Shown here piece after piece: positions 1-6,645 of a stretch of 6,790 nucleotides of DNA. Both the position numbers and the translations under genes were made by a program. Below the pieces are notes generated by a model. It was given only the letters and a program-made list of their open reading frames with translations, did not search any database and was not told where the DNA came from. Location: the NCBI GenBank assembly GCA_015655565.1, contig JAATEU010000289.1, positions 1 to 6,790 of the forward strand. The letters run 5' to 3'. Within the stretch, counting starts at the first letter, position 1, and every line of letters begins with the position of its first letter. The stretch comes from Clostridiales bacterium. Lineage in GTDB: Bacteria; Bacillota; Clostridia; Lachnospirales; Lachnospiraceae.

Positions 1-2
1 AT

Positions 3-41
3 AATTGTAATTAAAAATTGTAATTTATAATTGTAATAATT
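3..41. repeat. Three tandem 13-bp AT-rich repeats
   Basis: The 9-mer AATTGTAAT occurs at 3-11, 16-24 and 29-37, exactly 13 bp apart each time, with the four intervening bases differing (TAAA, TTAT, AATT). A shortened copy, AATTGT, follows at 38-43. The array touches the window edge and may continue upstream. The role is unknown: it could be binding sites for a protein, a bend or melting element, or simple low-complexity sequence. The exact 13-bp period is seen; any function would be inference. Confidence 0.6.
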
Positions 42-65
42 GTTTATGTTTTTCCTTGAATGACC

Positions 66-95
66 ATGAATAAAATTTGAAATTCCACTTATAAT
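66..95 (+). promoter_or_regulatory. Possible distal promoter (consensus -10, weak -35)
   Basis: TATAAT at 90-95 is a perfect sigma-A -10 hexamer. At the expected distance upstream only poor -35 matches exist (ATGAAT at 66-71, 18 bp away, or TGAATA at 67-72, 17 bp away; each 3 of 6), and there is no extended -10 TG. In such AT-rich DNA a chance TATAAT is common, as the second copy at 213-218 shows. If active, transcription would start near 102, just ahead of the hairpin pair at 113-155. Confidence 0.25.
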
Positions 96-112
96 GCCAC
101 ATACTCCATATT

Positions 113-155
113 CTTTCCTGTCCTCAGGAAAGTGAGAACTTCAAGTTCTTTTTCC
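113..155 (+). terminator. Tandem hairpins with T tract: terminator or attenuator-like element
   Basis: Hairpin 1 is a perfect 8-bp stem: CTTTCCTG (113-120), loop TCCT, CAGGAAAG (125-132). Hairpin 2 is a 6-bp stem: AGAACT (135-140), loop TCA, AGTTCT (144-149), running into five Ts (149-153). Hairpin 2 plus the T tract has the form of a weak, AT-rich intrinsic terminator reading on the + strand. The segment GGAAAG at 127-132 can also pair with TTTTCC at 150-155, which would dissolve hairpin 1 and bury the T tract in a longer stem. The element may end an upstream gene or act as an attenuator; sequence alone cannot decide. Confidence 0.4.
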
Positions 156-232
156 AGTTAAAACCCTGTTCCGTAACAATATATTTGTAATAAAAAAAAA
201 TAAAATAGGAATTATAATAAAGACTAATTTTT

Positions 233-260
233 TTGACAATCTATTAATCAGGGTTATTAC
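233..260 (+). promoter_or_regulatory. Best promoter candidate for the glg operon
   Basis: A perfect -35 hexamer TTGACA lies at 233-238. A 16-bp spacer leads to TATTAC at 255-260 (4 of 6 to TATAAT). The sequence just upstream (192-232) is almost pure A/T, including a nine-A run, and could serve as an UP-type element. Transcription would begin near 266-270, giving a leader of about 130 nt before glgC. This is the strongest sigma-A-type match in the region, but the -10 box is imperfect. Confidence 0.45.
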
Positions 261-270
261 TTTTTCATTT

Positions 271-301
271 ATTATGCATTTTCTGAACCGAAAAGCATGA
301 T
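271..301 (+). promoter_or_regulatory. Bulged hairpin at the predicted 5' end of the glg transcript
   Basis: ATGC (274-277) pairs with GCAT (295-298) and TTTTC (279-283) with GAAAA (290-294). A278 is a single bulge and TGAACC is the loop. The stem extends outward by T273-G299, T272-A300 and A271-T301. No T run follows, so it is not a terminator. It sits within a few bases of the start expected from the promoter at 233-260, so it could stabilise the mRNA 5' end or bind a regulator. This role is inferred. Confidence 0.3.
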
Positions 302-401
302 TGCTCTATTAAATATTACACTGAAATAATTGAATTATAAAGATAAAAGATATCTAAAATACTAAACTGCAACAGAACAAAATCGGTTAGGAGTATAAAT
401 C

Positions 402-1595
402 ATGCAAAAAGAATGTATCGCAATGCTATTAGCCGGAGGTGAAGGCAGCAGATTAGGCGTTTTAACAAAAGAACGTGCAAAACCTGCTGTTCCATTTGGA
501 GGAAAATATCGGATTATAGATTTTACGCTATCGAACTGTGTTAATTCCAGGATTGATACGGTTGGTGTGCTTACCCAATATCAGCCTCTGGAATTAAATG
601 ACTATATCGGCAACGGACAGCCCTGGGATCTTGACAGGATTGAAGGAGGCGTTCATATTTTGCCGCCTTATCAGAAACGCCAATGTTCCGACTGGTATAA
701 GGGCACCGCAAACGCAATCAAACAAAATATCCCATTTATTGAGAGGTACAGCCCAAGGTATATTTTAATCCTTTCCGGCGACCATATTTATAAAATGGAT
801 TATTCCATAATGCTGGAATACCATAAGGAAAAAGACGCGGACTGCACCATCGCCGTAATTGATGTCAGCTTTAAAGAAGCTTCCCGTTTTGGTATTATGA
901 ATACAAAAGAAGATGACAGGATATATGAATTCGAAGAAAAACCCAAAGAACCGAAAAGTAAGAAGGCTTCTATGGGAATCTATATTTTTAATTGGGAGAA
1001 GCTAAGATTATACTTAGAGTTTGATGATAAAGATAATAATTCAACAAAGGATTTCGGAAAGAATATTATACCCGCCATGCTGTCGGCCGGTGAAAAATTG
1101 TATGCCTATCCCTTTAAAGGTTATTGGAAGGATGTAGGAACCATAGATAGTCTGTGGGAATCCAACATGGACTTATTAACTTCAAAAGCAAATATTTTCT
1201 CTGCGGATACCGATTGGAAGATTTACGCCCGCAGTCCCGTTATGCCGCCTCACTATACCGGTACAACCGCTAAAATAACCAACAGCATTATTTCAGGCGG
1301 ATGCACCATCAAAGGAAAGATTCATTCTTCCGTTATCTTTTATGGAGTAAAAATCGAAAAAAATTCCCTGGTACGGAATTCTATTATTATGCCGGGAGCA
1401 CATATCCTGGAAGGTTCCAACATTAATTATGCCATTATCGATGAAGATGCCGTAATCGGAGAAAATGCGGTGATTGGAAACCCTGACGGCCGTCCGGCAG
1501 ATCCCTCTTTATCCATTACCGTCATAGGAAAGAATGTCAGAATAGAGGAAGGTTCAATAATTGAAGAGAATAATATGATTGATATGGAAATGTAG
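402..1595 (+). CDS. glgC: Glucose-1-phosphate adenylyltransferase, catalytic subunit (ADP-glucose pyrophosphorylase GlgC)
   Basis: This cytoplasmic enzyme converts ATP and glucose-1-phosphate to ADP-glucose and PPi, the committed step of glycogen synthesis. The 397-residue length fits a full family member. Residues ~4-260 form the nucleotidyltransferase domain, with the nucleotide loop [10 protein letters not shown] (9-18), [16 protein letters not shown] (25-40), [10 protein letters not shown] (125-134, D127 being the metal-binding aspartate), the glucose-1-phosphate-binding FEEKP (177-181, K180) and YWKDVGT (241-247, D244 as second metal ligand). Residues ~290-392 are a left-handed beta-helix of hexapeptide type ([22 protein letters not shown]), which carries oligomer and allosteric contacts in the family. 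All expected catalytic residues are present. The ATG at 402 follows AGGAG (389-393) by 8 nt, and the motif register places the start correctly. It is first in the operon, 12 bp before glgD, whose product is its likely partner. Confidence 0.97.
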   Translation: MQKECIAMLLAGGEGSRLGVLTKERAKPAVPFGGKYRIIDFTLSNCVNSRIDTVGVLTQYQPLELNDYIGNGQPWDLDRIEGGVHILPPYQKRQCSDWYKGTANAIKQNIPFIERYSPRYILILSGDHIYKMDYSIMLEYHKEKDADCTIAVIDVSFKEASRFGIMNTKEDDRIYEFEEKPKEPKSKKASMGIYIFNWEKLRLYLEFDDKDNNSTKDFGKNIIPAMLSAGEKLYAYPFKGYWKDVGTIDSLWESNMDLLTSKANIFSADTDWKIYARSPVMPPHYTGTTAKITNSIISGGCTIKGKIHSSVIFYGVKIEKNSLVRNSIIMPGAHILEGSNINYAIIDEDAVIGENAVIGNPDGRPADPSLSITVIGKNVRIEEGSIIEENNMIDMEM

Positions 1596-1600
1596 AGGTG
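1595..1600 (+). promoter_or_regulatory. Ribosome binding site of glgD, overlapping the glgC stop
   Basis: GAGGTG begins on the last base of the glgC stop codon (TAG, 1593-1595) and ends 7 nt before the ATG at 1608. The only other nearby ATG (1603-1605) is in another frame and just 2 nt from this site, so 1608 is the start. Overlap of the stop with the Shine-Dalgarno suggests translational coupling, which would help keep the GlgC and GlgD subunits in balance. Confidence 0.75.
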
Positions 1601-1607
1601 TGATGAG

Positions 1608-2723
1608 ATGAGTATTAACGCAATAGGAATCATTTTTTCAAATATGCACGATGAAGAAATGCATGAGATTACAAATTGCCGGACAATGGGAGCGTTACCC
1701 TATGGGGGAAGATACCGTCTGATTGATTTTACATTATCCAATATGCACAATTCGGGAATCACAAGTGTAGGTGTCATTGCCAAGAGCAATTATCAATCAT
1801 TGCTGGAACATCTTGGTTCGGGCAGAGAATGGGATTTATCCCGTAAGAGGGACGGATTGTTTATTTTTCCTCCTTTCAGCCGTTTAGCTGCGGGAATATA
1901 CAAGAATAAAATTGAAGCCCTGAACGGTATTATGACTTATATAAAGAAATCCAAAAATGATTATGCCGTCATTACCGACTGTGATGCCATATGCAATCTG
2001 AATTGGGAACTCCCCCTTGATTATCATATTACGAAAAAAGCAGATATTATGGTAATATATTACCGTATAAATCCTGAGAGGGAAATAAAAAATGAAACCG
2101 TATACTCTGTTTCCCCGGAGGGTTTCGTCACGGATATCCTGATTCATCAAAATATCCAAAGGCCTTGCTGTATCGGTACAAATATGTGGATCATTAAAAA
2201 GAATTTTCTTGTCAGCATTATTCAGGATGCGGTTGCACATAATCTTGAGAATATTGAGAAGGATATTTTTCAGAAGAAAATCAATCAATATAAAATTGCT
2301 GCCTGGGAATTTGACGGCTATATCAGAAAAACGAACTCAATTTGTGATTTCTTTCAGGCAAATATGGATATACTGAATCCAAGCATCCGGGATGAATTAT
2401 TTTATAAATACGGTCCCATCTATACCAAGGTTCTGGATGTTGTTCCTGCAAAATACGGTGATTCCGCAAAGGTATCCAACAGCTTAATTGCCGATGGCTG
2501 TGTCATTGAAGGCCAGGTTGAGAACAGCATCCTTTTCAGGGGAGTAAAAATAGGCAAAGGTTCTAAAATCAGCAATTCTATTATTATGAAAGACAGTAAA
2601 ACCGGTGAAAATGTAACTTTAAATTATATATTAGCTGACAAAAATGTGGTTTTTAATGATAACCGGATGCTCATGGGGTGTGATTTACGCCCTATCTATA
2701 TCAGCAAAGGCAGTAATGTATAA
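1608..2723 (+). CDS. glgD: GlgD, non-catalytic regulatory subunit of ADP-glucose pyrophosphorylase
   Basis: This 371-residue protein follows GlgC colinearly: GALPYGGRYRLIDFTLSNMHNSG (28-50) matches the GlgC stretch 29-50, REWDLSRKRDGLFIFPPF (73-90) matches the PWDLDR...ILPPY stretch, and the hexapeptide beta-helix (~285-365, with FRGVKIGKGSKISNSIIM) is kept. What GlgC needs for catalysis is missing. The glycine loop is replaced by IFSNMHDEEMHEIT (9-22), YWKDVGT by YIRKTNS (238-244, metal ligand D244 becoming K241), and there is no FEEKP. D126 remains where GlgC has D127. In Firmicutes GlgD is known to associate with GlgC and alter its activity; I infer the same here. Annotation as a second GlgC by homology alone would be misleading. 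It lies 12 bp after glgC and 22 bp before glgA. Confidence 0.93.
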   Translation: MSINAIGIIFSNMHDEEMHEITNCRTMGALPYGGRYRLIDFTLSNMHNSGITSVGVIAKSNYQSLLEHLGSGREWDLSRKRDGLFIFPPFSRLAAGIYKNKIEALNGIMTYIKKSKNDYAVITDCDAICNLNWELPLDYHITKKADIMVIYYRINPEREIKNETVYSVSPEGFVTDILIHQNIQRPCCIGTNMWIIKKNFLVSIIQDAVAHNLENIEKDIFQKKINQYKIAAWEFDGYIRKTNSICDFFQANMDILNPSIRDELFYKYGPIYTKVLDVVPAKYGDSAKVSNSLIADGCVIEGQVENSILFRGVKIGKGSKISNSIIMKDSKTGENVTLNYILADKNVVFNDNRMLMGCDLRPIYISKGSNV

Positions 2724-2745
2724 AACAATGTCTAGGAGGTAAATT

Positions 2746-4170
2746 ATGAATGTTCTTTATGCTATAGGGGAAGCGAATCCTTTTATCGCTGCGGGCGGCC
2801 TGGGTAAAGTAGCTGCTTCATTTACCCGTTCAATCCGGGAAAAGCTGATTAATTGCCGGTTAGTAATTCCGCTATATTCCGATATACCGGACTCTATGCG
2901 TTCAAAAATGAAATATATCGCTAATATTTCGGTTCCGGTAGGCTGGCGTCAGCAATATTGCGGTATTTTTGAAGCCCATGTCAATGGAACAATCTACTAT
3001 TTTATTGACAATGAATACTATTTTAAACGTTCCGGCATTTATGGCCATTATGATGACGGTGAACGTTTTGCATTTTTTTCGCGGGCAGTACTGGAAATGC
3101 TCCGGTTCATAAATTATCCGCCGGATATCCTTCATTGCAATGATTGGCAGACTGCTTTGATTCCGGTTTACCGGAAATTACTTTATGGGGAAATGGAAGA
3201 ATATAAGAATATCAAAACGGTATTTACCATACACAACCTGTTATATCAAGGCCAATTTGGAAAAGATGTTTTCCCGGATATACTGGGCTTAAATTCCTGG
3301 GACCTGCCCGTACTGGAATTCAATGGCTGCATCAATTTAATGAAAGGGGCTGTGGAAACCGCAGATGCCGTTACCACGGTCAGCCGGTCTTATGCCAGGG
3401 AAATAATGGAGCCCTGCTATGGCAACGGCCTGGATAAAATTTTGCGGAACAATTCCTCTAAAATAACCGGGATCACCAACGGAATAGATACGCAGATGTA
3501 TGATCCGGAAACGGATGATAGCATTTTAAAAAATTATTCCTGCAATGATATTTCAGGAAAAGCGATGAATAAAACAGCATTACAAAAATTATTCAACCTC
3601 CCCGTTGAGGAAACCATACCGGTAATCGGCATGGTAACAAGGCTGGTAGACCAAAAAGGCCTGGACCTTGTTCGGGCCGTCATTGAAGAAATTCTTTGCA
3701 GCAGGATTCAAATGGTGCTGCTCGGCACCGGTGATGCCTTAAATGAAACCTTTTTTCTTGATATTGCAGGCAGATATCCGGGAAAAATGGCAATTAAAAT
3801 CGGGTATTTCCCGGATATTGCCCGTAAGATATACGCCGGTGCAGATATGCTTTTAAAGCCTTCCAAATCAGAAATCTGCGGCTTGTCACAAATGGCAGCC
3901 TTAAGATATGGAACCATTCCCATTGTCCGGGAAACCGGCGGTTTAAAGGATACCGTAATTGATTATGAAAATGGGACCGGCAACGGCTTTGCCTTTAAAA
4001 CCTATAACCCGCATGCTATGTTAAACGCAATCCGCCGGGCTGAAGAACTTTTTTATAACAAACAGGAATGGGAAAAATTAATAAAGAGAGCGTTATCCTG
4101 TGATTTTTGCTGGCAAAATTCGGCCGAAAAGTACCTTCAATTATATAAGCAATTATTAAATCAGGAATAG
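2746..4170 (+). CDS. glgA: Glycogen synthase GlgA (GT5 family, ADP-glucose type), with unusual donor-loop residues
   Basis: GlgA elongates alpha-1,4-glucan in the cytoplasm by transferring glucose from ADP-glucose. The 474 residues match the usual bacterial length and the GT-B fold. The N-terminal half carries the glycine loop AAGGLGK (15-21), HCNDWQTALIP (130-140), TIHNLLYQG (161-169, H163) and TTVSRSYAREI (210-220). The C-terminal half carries TNGID (244-248), TRLVDQKGLDLV (298-309, R299 and K304), SEICGLSQMAALRYG (375-389, E376) and VRETGGLKDTV (394-404). The loop is odd: the lysine of the usual KTGGL is A15, and the aspartate of GGLxDV is K21. Other departures are PSKSEICGL for the usual PSRFEPCGL and R214 where TVSP is common. 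The main catalytic His, Arg, Lys and Glu are present, so I expect an active enzyme. The start follows a full AGGAGGT (2734-2740) by 5 nt. Confidence 0.93.
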   Translation: MNVLYAIGEANPFIAAGGLGKVAASFTRSIREKLINCRLVIPLYSDIPDSMRSKMKYIANISVPVGWRQQYCGIFEAHVNGTIYYFIDNEYYFKRSGIYGHYDDGERFAFFSRAVLEMLRFINYPPDILHCNDWQTALIPVYRKLLYGEMEEYKNIKTVFTIHNLLYQGQFGKDVFPDILGLNSWDLPVLEFNGCINLMKGAVETADAVTTVSRSYAREIMEPCYGNGLDKILRNNSSKITGITNGIDTQMYDPETDDSILKNYSCNDISGKAMNKTALQKLFNLPVEETIPVIGMVTRLVDQKGLDLVRAVIEEILCSRIQMVLLGTGDALNETFFLDIAGRYPGKMAIKIGYFPDIARKIYAGADMLLKPSKSEICGLSQMAALRYGTIPIVRETGGLKDTVIDYENGTGNGFAFKTYNPHAMLNAIRRAEELFYNKQEWEKLIKRALSCDFCWQNSAEKYLQLYKQLLNQE

Positions 4171-4176
4171 AAATGG

Positions 4177-4185
4177 TAAGGGGGT
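4177..4185 (+). promoter_or_regulatory. Ribosome binding site deciding the glgP start
   Basis: TAAGGGGGT lies between the glgA stop and glgP. Three ATGs follow. The one at 4188 is out of frame and only 2 nt from the site. The one at 4192 is in frame and 7 nt away from the last G. The one at 4204 (Met5 of the reading used here) is 19 nt away. Spacing selects 4192. Confidence 0.75.
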
Positions 4186-4191
4186 AAATGT

Positions 4192-6612
4192 ATGGAAGCT
4201 TTCATGAATAAAGCTGAAATTAAAAAACGTATCTGTACGAAGCTGGAGCATCATTTCGGTGTTCCTCCTGAAAATGCCACTTTGGAACAACTTTACAGGG
4301 CATCCGTAATGATAGTCCAGGAAATGCTGATAGAAAAACGGCGTAAATTCGAAACAGTCAAATGTAAAAAAGAAGTGAAAACCGTTTATTATTTATGTAT
4401 GGAGTTTTTAATCGGCCGTTCTCTTAAAAATAATTTATACAATCTTGAAATGATGGAACCGTTTGAAGAAGCATTGAAAGAACTTGGCCATACATTTTCC
4501 TGTATATTGGATCTCGAACCTGATTCCGGCCTTGGCAATGGGGGCCTTGGAAGGCTTGCGGCATGTTTCCTGGATGCTGCGGCATCTTTGGGATATCCCG
4601 TCGACGGTTATTCCATCCGTTATGAATTCGGTATATTCAGGCAGAAAATAATAGACGGATGGCAGACAGAACTTCCTGATTTGTGGCTGAATGGCGGAGA
4701 GGTCTGGCTGACTCCCCGTGTGGATGAAGCAGTAACCGTTAAATTTGACGGCCAGATTATAGAGAACTGGAATGAGGAACATCATATTGAACACATAAAT
4801 TATAAATCTGTTTTAGCTATCCCTTATGACATGATGATTTCCGGTTATAACAATACCAGTGTAAGTGTACTGCGTTTATGGAGTGCCACAAATTTAAGCT
4901 TTGATATAAAATTATTTAACCAGGGCAATTATATGGATGCCGTGGAACAAAAGGCGATGGCGGAAGTAATAAGTAATGTTTTGTACCCTTCCGATAATCA
5001 CACGGAAGGCAAGAGCCTGCGTCTGCGTCAGCAATATTTTCTTGTATCCGCCTCCATACAAGATATCATCCGAAAACATTTATCCCTTTATGATTCTCTG
5101 GAAAATTTTTCTGATAAAGTAGCAATTCATATTAACGAAACACACCCTGCTTTAGCTGTTCCGGAATTAATGCGTATCCTTCTGGACGGCTGGAAATATA
5201 ACTGGGAAGATGCCTGGAACATTGTTACTAAGACTTTTGCTTATACAAACCATACCGTTATGAACGAAGCCCTGGAAGTATGGCCGGAAGAAATATTTAA
5301 ACGGATACTGCCCCGTATTTACCAGCTTGTACAGGAAATTAACCAACGGTTCTGCAACCAGGTTTATGAAATGTGCAAGGATCCCAACAAGGTATCCCAG
5401 ATGGCTGTCATAAATTCAGGCCAGATTCACATGGCAAACCTCTGCATTTGTGCCTGTTTTTCCGTAAACGGTGTTTCGAAAATTCACTCCGATATCATAA
5501 AAACCAGTCTGTTCCGTAATTTCAGTGAATTGTTTCCATCAAAGTTTATTAATATAACCAACGGGTTTTCAAACCGGCGCTGGTTATGCCAATCCAATCC
5601 GCTGCTGTGCGGCTTTATAGCCGAACTGATTGGCCCCGGTTATGAAACCAGACCCCAGGAGCTGCAAAATCTGTTAAAATATGCAGATAACAAAGAAGTT
5701 CTGCTAAAACTGGCAGAAATAAAGAAGACAAATAAAATACGTTTAGCAGATTATATTAAAGAGACTGCCCAAATTCAAGTAAATATCAATTCCATTTTTG
5801 ATGTTCAGGTAAAAAGACTCCATGAATACAAACGCCAGCTTTTAAATGCCTTACACATTTTATATCTTTATGATAAAATTAAAGAAAATCCGGACATGGA
5901 ATTTTATCCAAGGACTTTTCTGTTCAGTGCTAAAGCTGCTCCCGGCTATCACATGGCAAAACAAATCATCCGTCTCATCTGCTGTATCGCAAATGAAATC
6001 AACAGCGATAAAAGTGTTTCGGATAAACTAAAGATTGTTTTTCTGGAAGATTACCGGGTTTCCCTTGCAGAAATTATCATACCCGCAGCAGAAATCAGTG
6101 AACAGATTTCCCTGGCAGGAACAGAGGCTTCCGGCACCGGCAATATGAAACTGATGATTAACGGGGCAATTACCCTTGGAACCATGGATGGAGCTAATGT
6201 TGAGATTAGTGAAGCGGTAAGGGAGGATAACATCCTTATCTTCGGCTTACGGACAAATGAAGTGGAAACCTTAAGACGAAACGGCTACTATCCCTCTAAT
6301 TACTATAATGACAGCAATATAAGCAGATTAATGGAGCGTTTAATATCCGGAATTGGCGGTGTTTCTTTTCAGGATATTGCTTCCAGCCTGATCGGAGGGC
6401 AAAACGGGAACGGCGACCCTTATATGGTTCTGGCAGATTTTGAATCCTACCGTCAGATACAGGAGGAAGCTGCCTTACGGTATTCCGATCCGCATAGGTG
6501 GAATAAGATGTCTTTAATCAATATTGCTGCTTCCTGCAGATTCACCGCTGACAGGGCAATTGAGGAATATTCCAACTGGATTTGGAAAATCAATCGGATA
6601 AAAGATGATTAA
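4192..6612 (+). CDS. glgP: Glycogen/starch/alpha-glucan phosphorylase (GT35)
   Basis: This enzyme cleaves terminal alpha-1,4 glucose units of glycogen with phosphate, giving glucose-1-phosphate, in the cytoplasm with pyridoxal phosphate (PLP). The 806 residues are a full-length family member. Motifs in order: YLCMEFLIGRSLKNN near residue 66, LGNGGLGRLAACFLDAAASLG (from 114), QKIIDGWQTELPDLWL, INETHPALAVPELMR (314-328, H318), YTNHTVMNEALEVWP (H354), NGFSNRRWL, VKRLHEYKRQLLN (540-552, phosphate/PLP-contacting K541, R542, K547), KAAPGYHMAK, and EASGTGNMK ending in K653, the lysine that forms the PLP Schiff base. Small departures from the common text include THTVMPEA to TVMNEA, NGIT to NGFS and GGKAAPGY to FSAKAAPGY; none touches a residue I know to be essential. 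It is last in the operon, 21 bp after glgA. Whether it prefers glycogen or shorter maltodextrins cannot be told from sequence. Confidence 0.96.
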   Translation: MEAFMNKAEIKKRICTKLEHHFGVPPENATLEQLYRASVMIVQEMLIEKRRKFETVKCKKEVKTVYYLCMEFLIGRSLKNNLYNLEMMEPFEEALKELGHTFSCILDLEPDSGLGNGGLGRLAACFLDAAASLGYPVDGYSIRYEFGIFRQKIIDGWQTELPDLWLNGGEVWLTPRVDEAVTVKFDGQIIENWNEEHHIEHINYKSVLAIPYDMMISGYNNTSVSVLRLWSATNLSFDIKLFNQGNYMDAVEQKAMAEVISNVLYPSDNHTEGKSLRLRQQYFLVSASIQDIIRKHLSLYDSLENFSDKVAIHINETHPALAVPELMRILLDGWKYNWEDAWNIVTKTFAYTNHTVMNEALEVWPEEIFKRILPRIYQLVQEINQRFCNQVYEMCKDPNKVSQMAVINSGQIHMANLCICACFSVNGVSKIHSDIIKTSLFRNFSELFPSKFINITNGFSNRRWLCQSNPLLCGFIAELIGPGYETRPQELQNLLKYADNKEVLLKLAEIKKTNKIRLADYIKETAQIQVNINSIFDVQVKRLHEYKRQLLNALHILYLYDKIKENPDMEFYPRTFLFSAKAAPGYHMAKQIIRLICCIANEINSDKSVSDKLKIVFLEDYRVSLAEIIIPAAEISEQISLAGTEASGTGNMKLMINGAITLGTMDGANVEISEAVREDNILIFGLRTNEVETLRRNGYYPSNYYNDSNISRLMERLISGIGGVSFQDIASSLIGGQNGNGDPYMVLADFESYRQIQEEAALRYSDPHRWNKMSLINIAASCRFTADRAIEEYSNWIWKINRIKDD

Positions 6613-6645
6613 TAACTCTTATACAGGTCACAATTCAAATTACGA
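6613..6645. other. Short gap between convergent genes, no clear terminator
   Basis: These 33 bp separate the glgP stop from the stop of the - strand frame. They are AT-rich, and I see no stem of useful length followed by a T run in either direction. Termination may occur inside the opposing gene, by Rho, or through a structure I cannot judge by eye. Confidence 0.6.

Larger units (their letters stand above)
1..401. other. Non-coding AT-rich leader region upstream of glgC
   Basis: All frames on both strands are broken by frequent stops here, and the few ATG-started frames are at most 13 codons long and lack a ribosome binding site, so I see no gene. The stretch holds tandem repeats, two promoter candidates, a pair of hairpins followed by Ts, a run of nine As (192-200) and a third hairpin. 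It is long for a simple promoter region, which leaves room for regulation of the operon. The first ~150 bp may equally be the 3' flank of an upstream gene that lies outside the window. Confidence 0.85.

Noticed and set aside
94..135. A 13-codon ATG frame (MPHTPYSFLSSGK) ending at hairpin 2, as a leader peptide
   Set aside because: No ribosome binding site precedes it (the ATG overlaps the TATAAT box), and its codons do not show a run of regulatory codons as in classical attenuators.
213..218. Second perfect TATAAT box
   Set aside because: No acceptable -35 hexamer lies 16-18 bp upstream; in this base composition a chance match is likely.
284..297. Resemblance of TGAACCGAAAAGCA to a CcpA catabolite-response site
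   Set aside because: The ends match, but the central CG falls out of register and three fixed positions fail, so I do not call it.
274..329. Two tiny ATG frames of 8 and 10 codons in the glgC leader
   Set aside because: Neither has a Shine-Dalgarno sequence, and the first lies entirely inside the hairpin at 271-301.
1427..6233. Several antisense open frames of 60-134 codons inside the four genes, and a 61-codon + strand frame at 5846-6031
   Set aside because: They lie wholly or almost wholly within strongly conserved glg coding sequence, show no family-like motifs and no supporting ribosome binding sites; they are by-products of codon composition.
402..6612. Frameshifts or truncation in the operon genes
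   Set aside because: Each reading frame covers the full set of family motifs in order with a normal N and C terminus, and each has a Shine-Dalgarno site at suitable distance.
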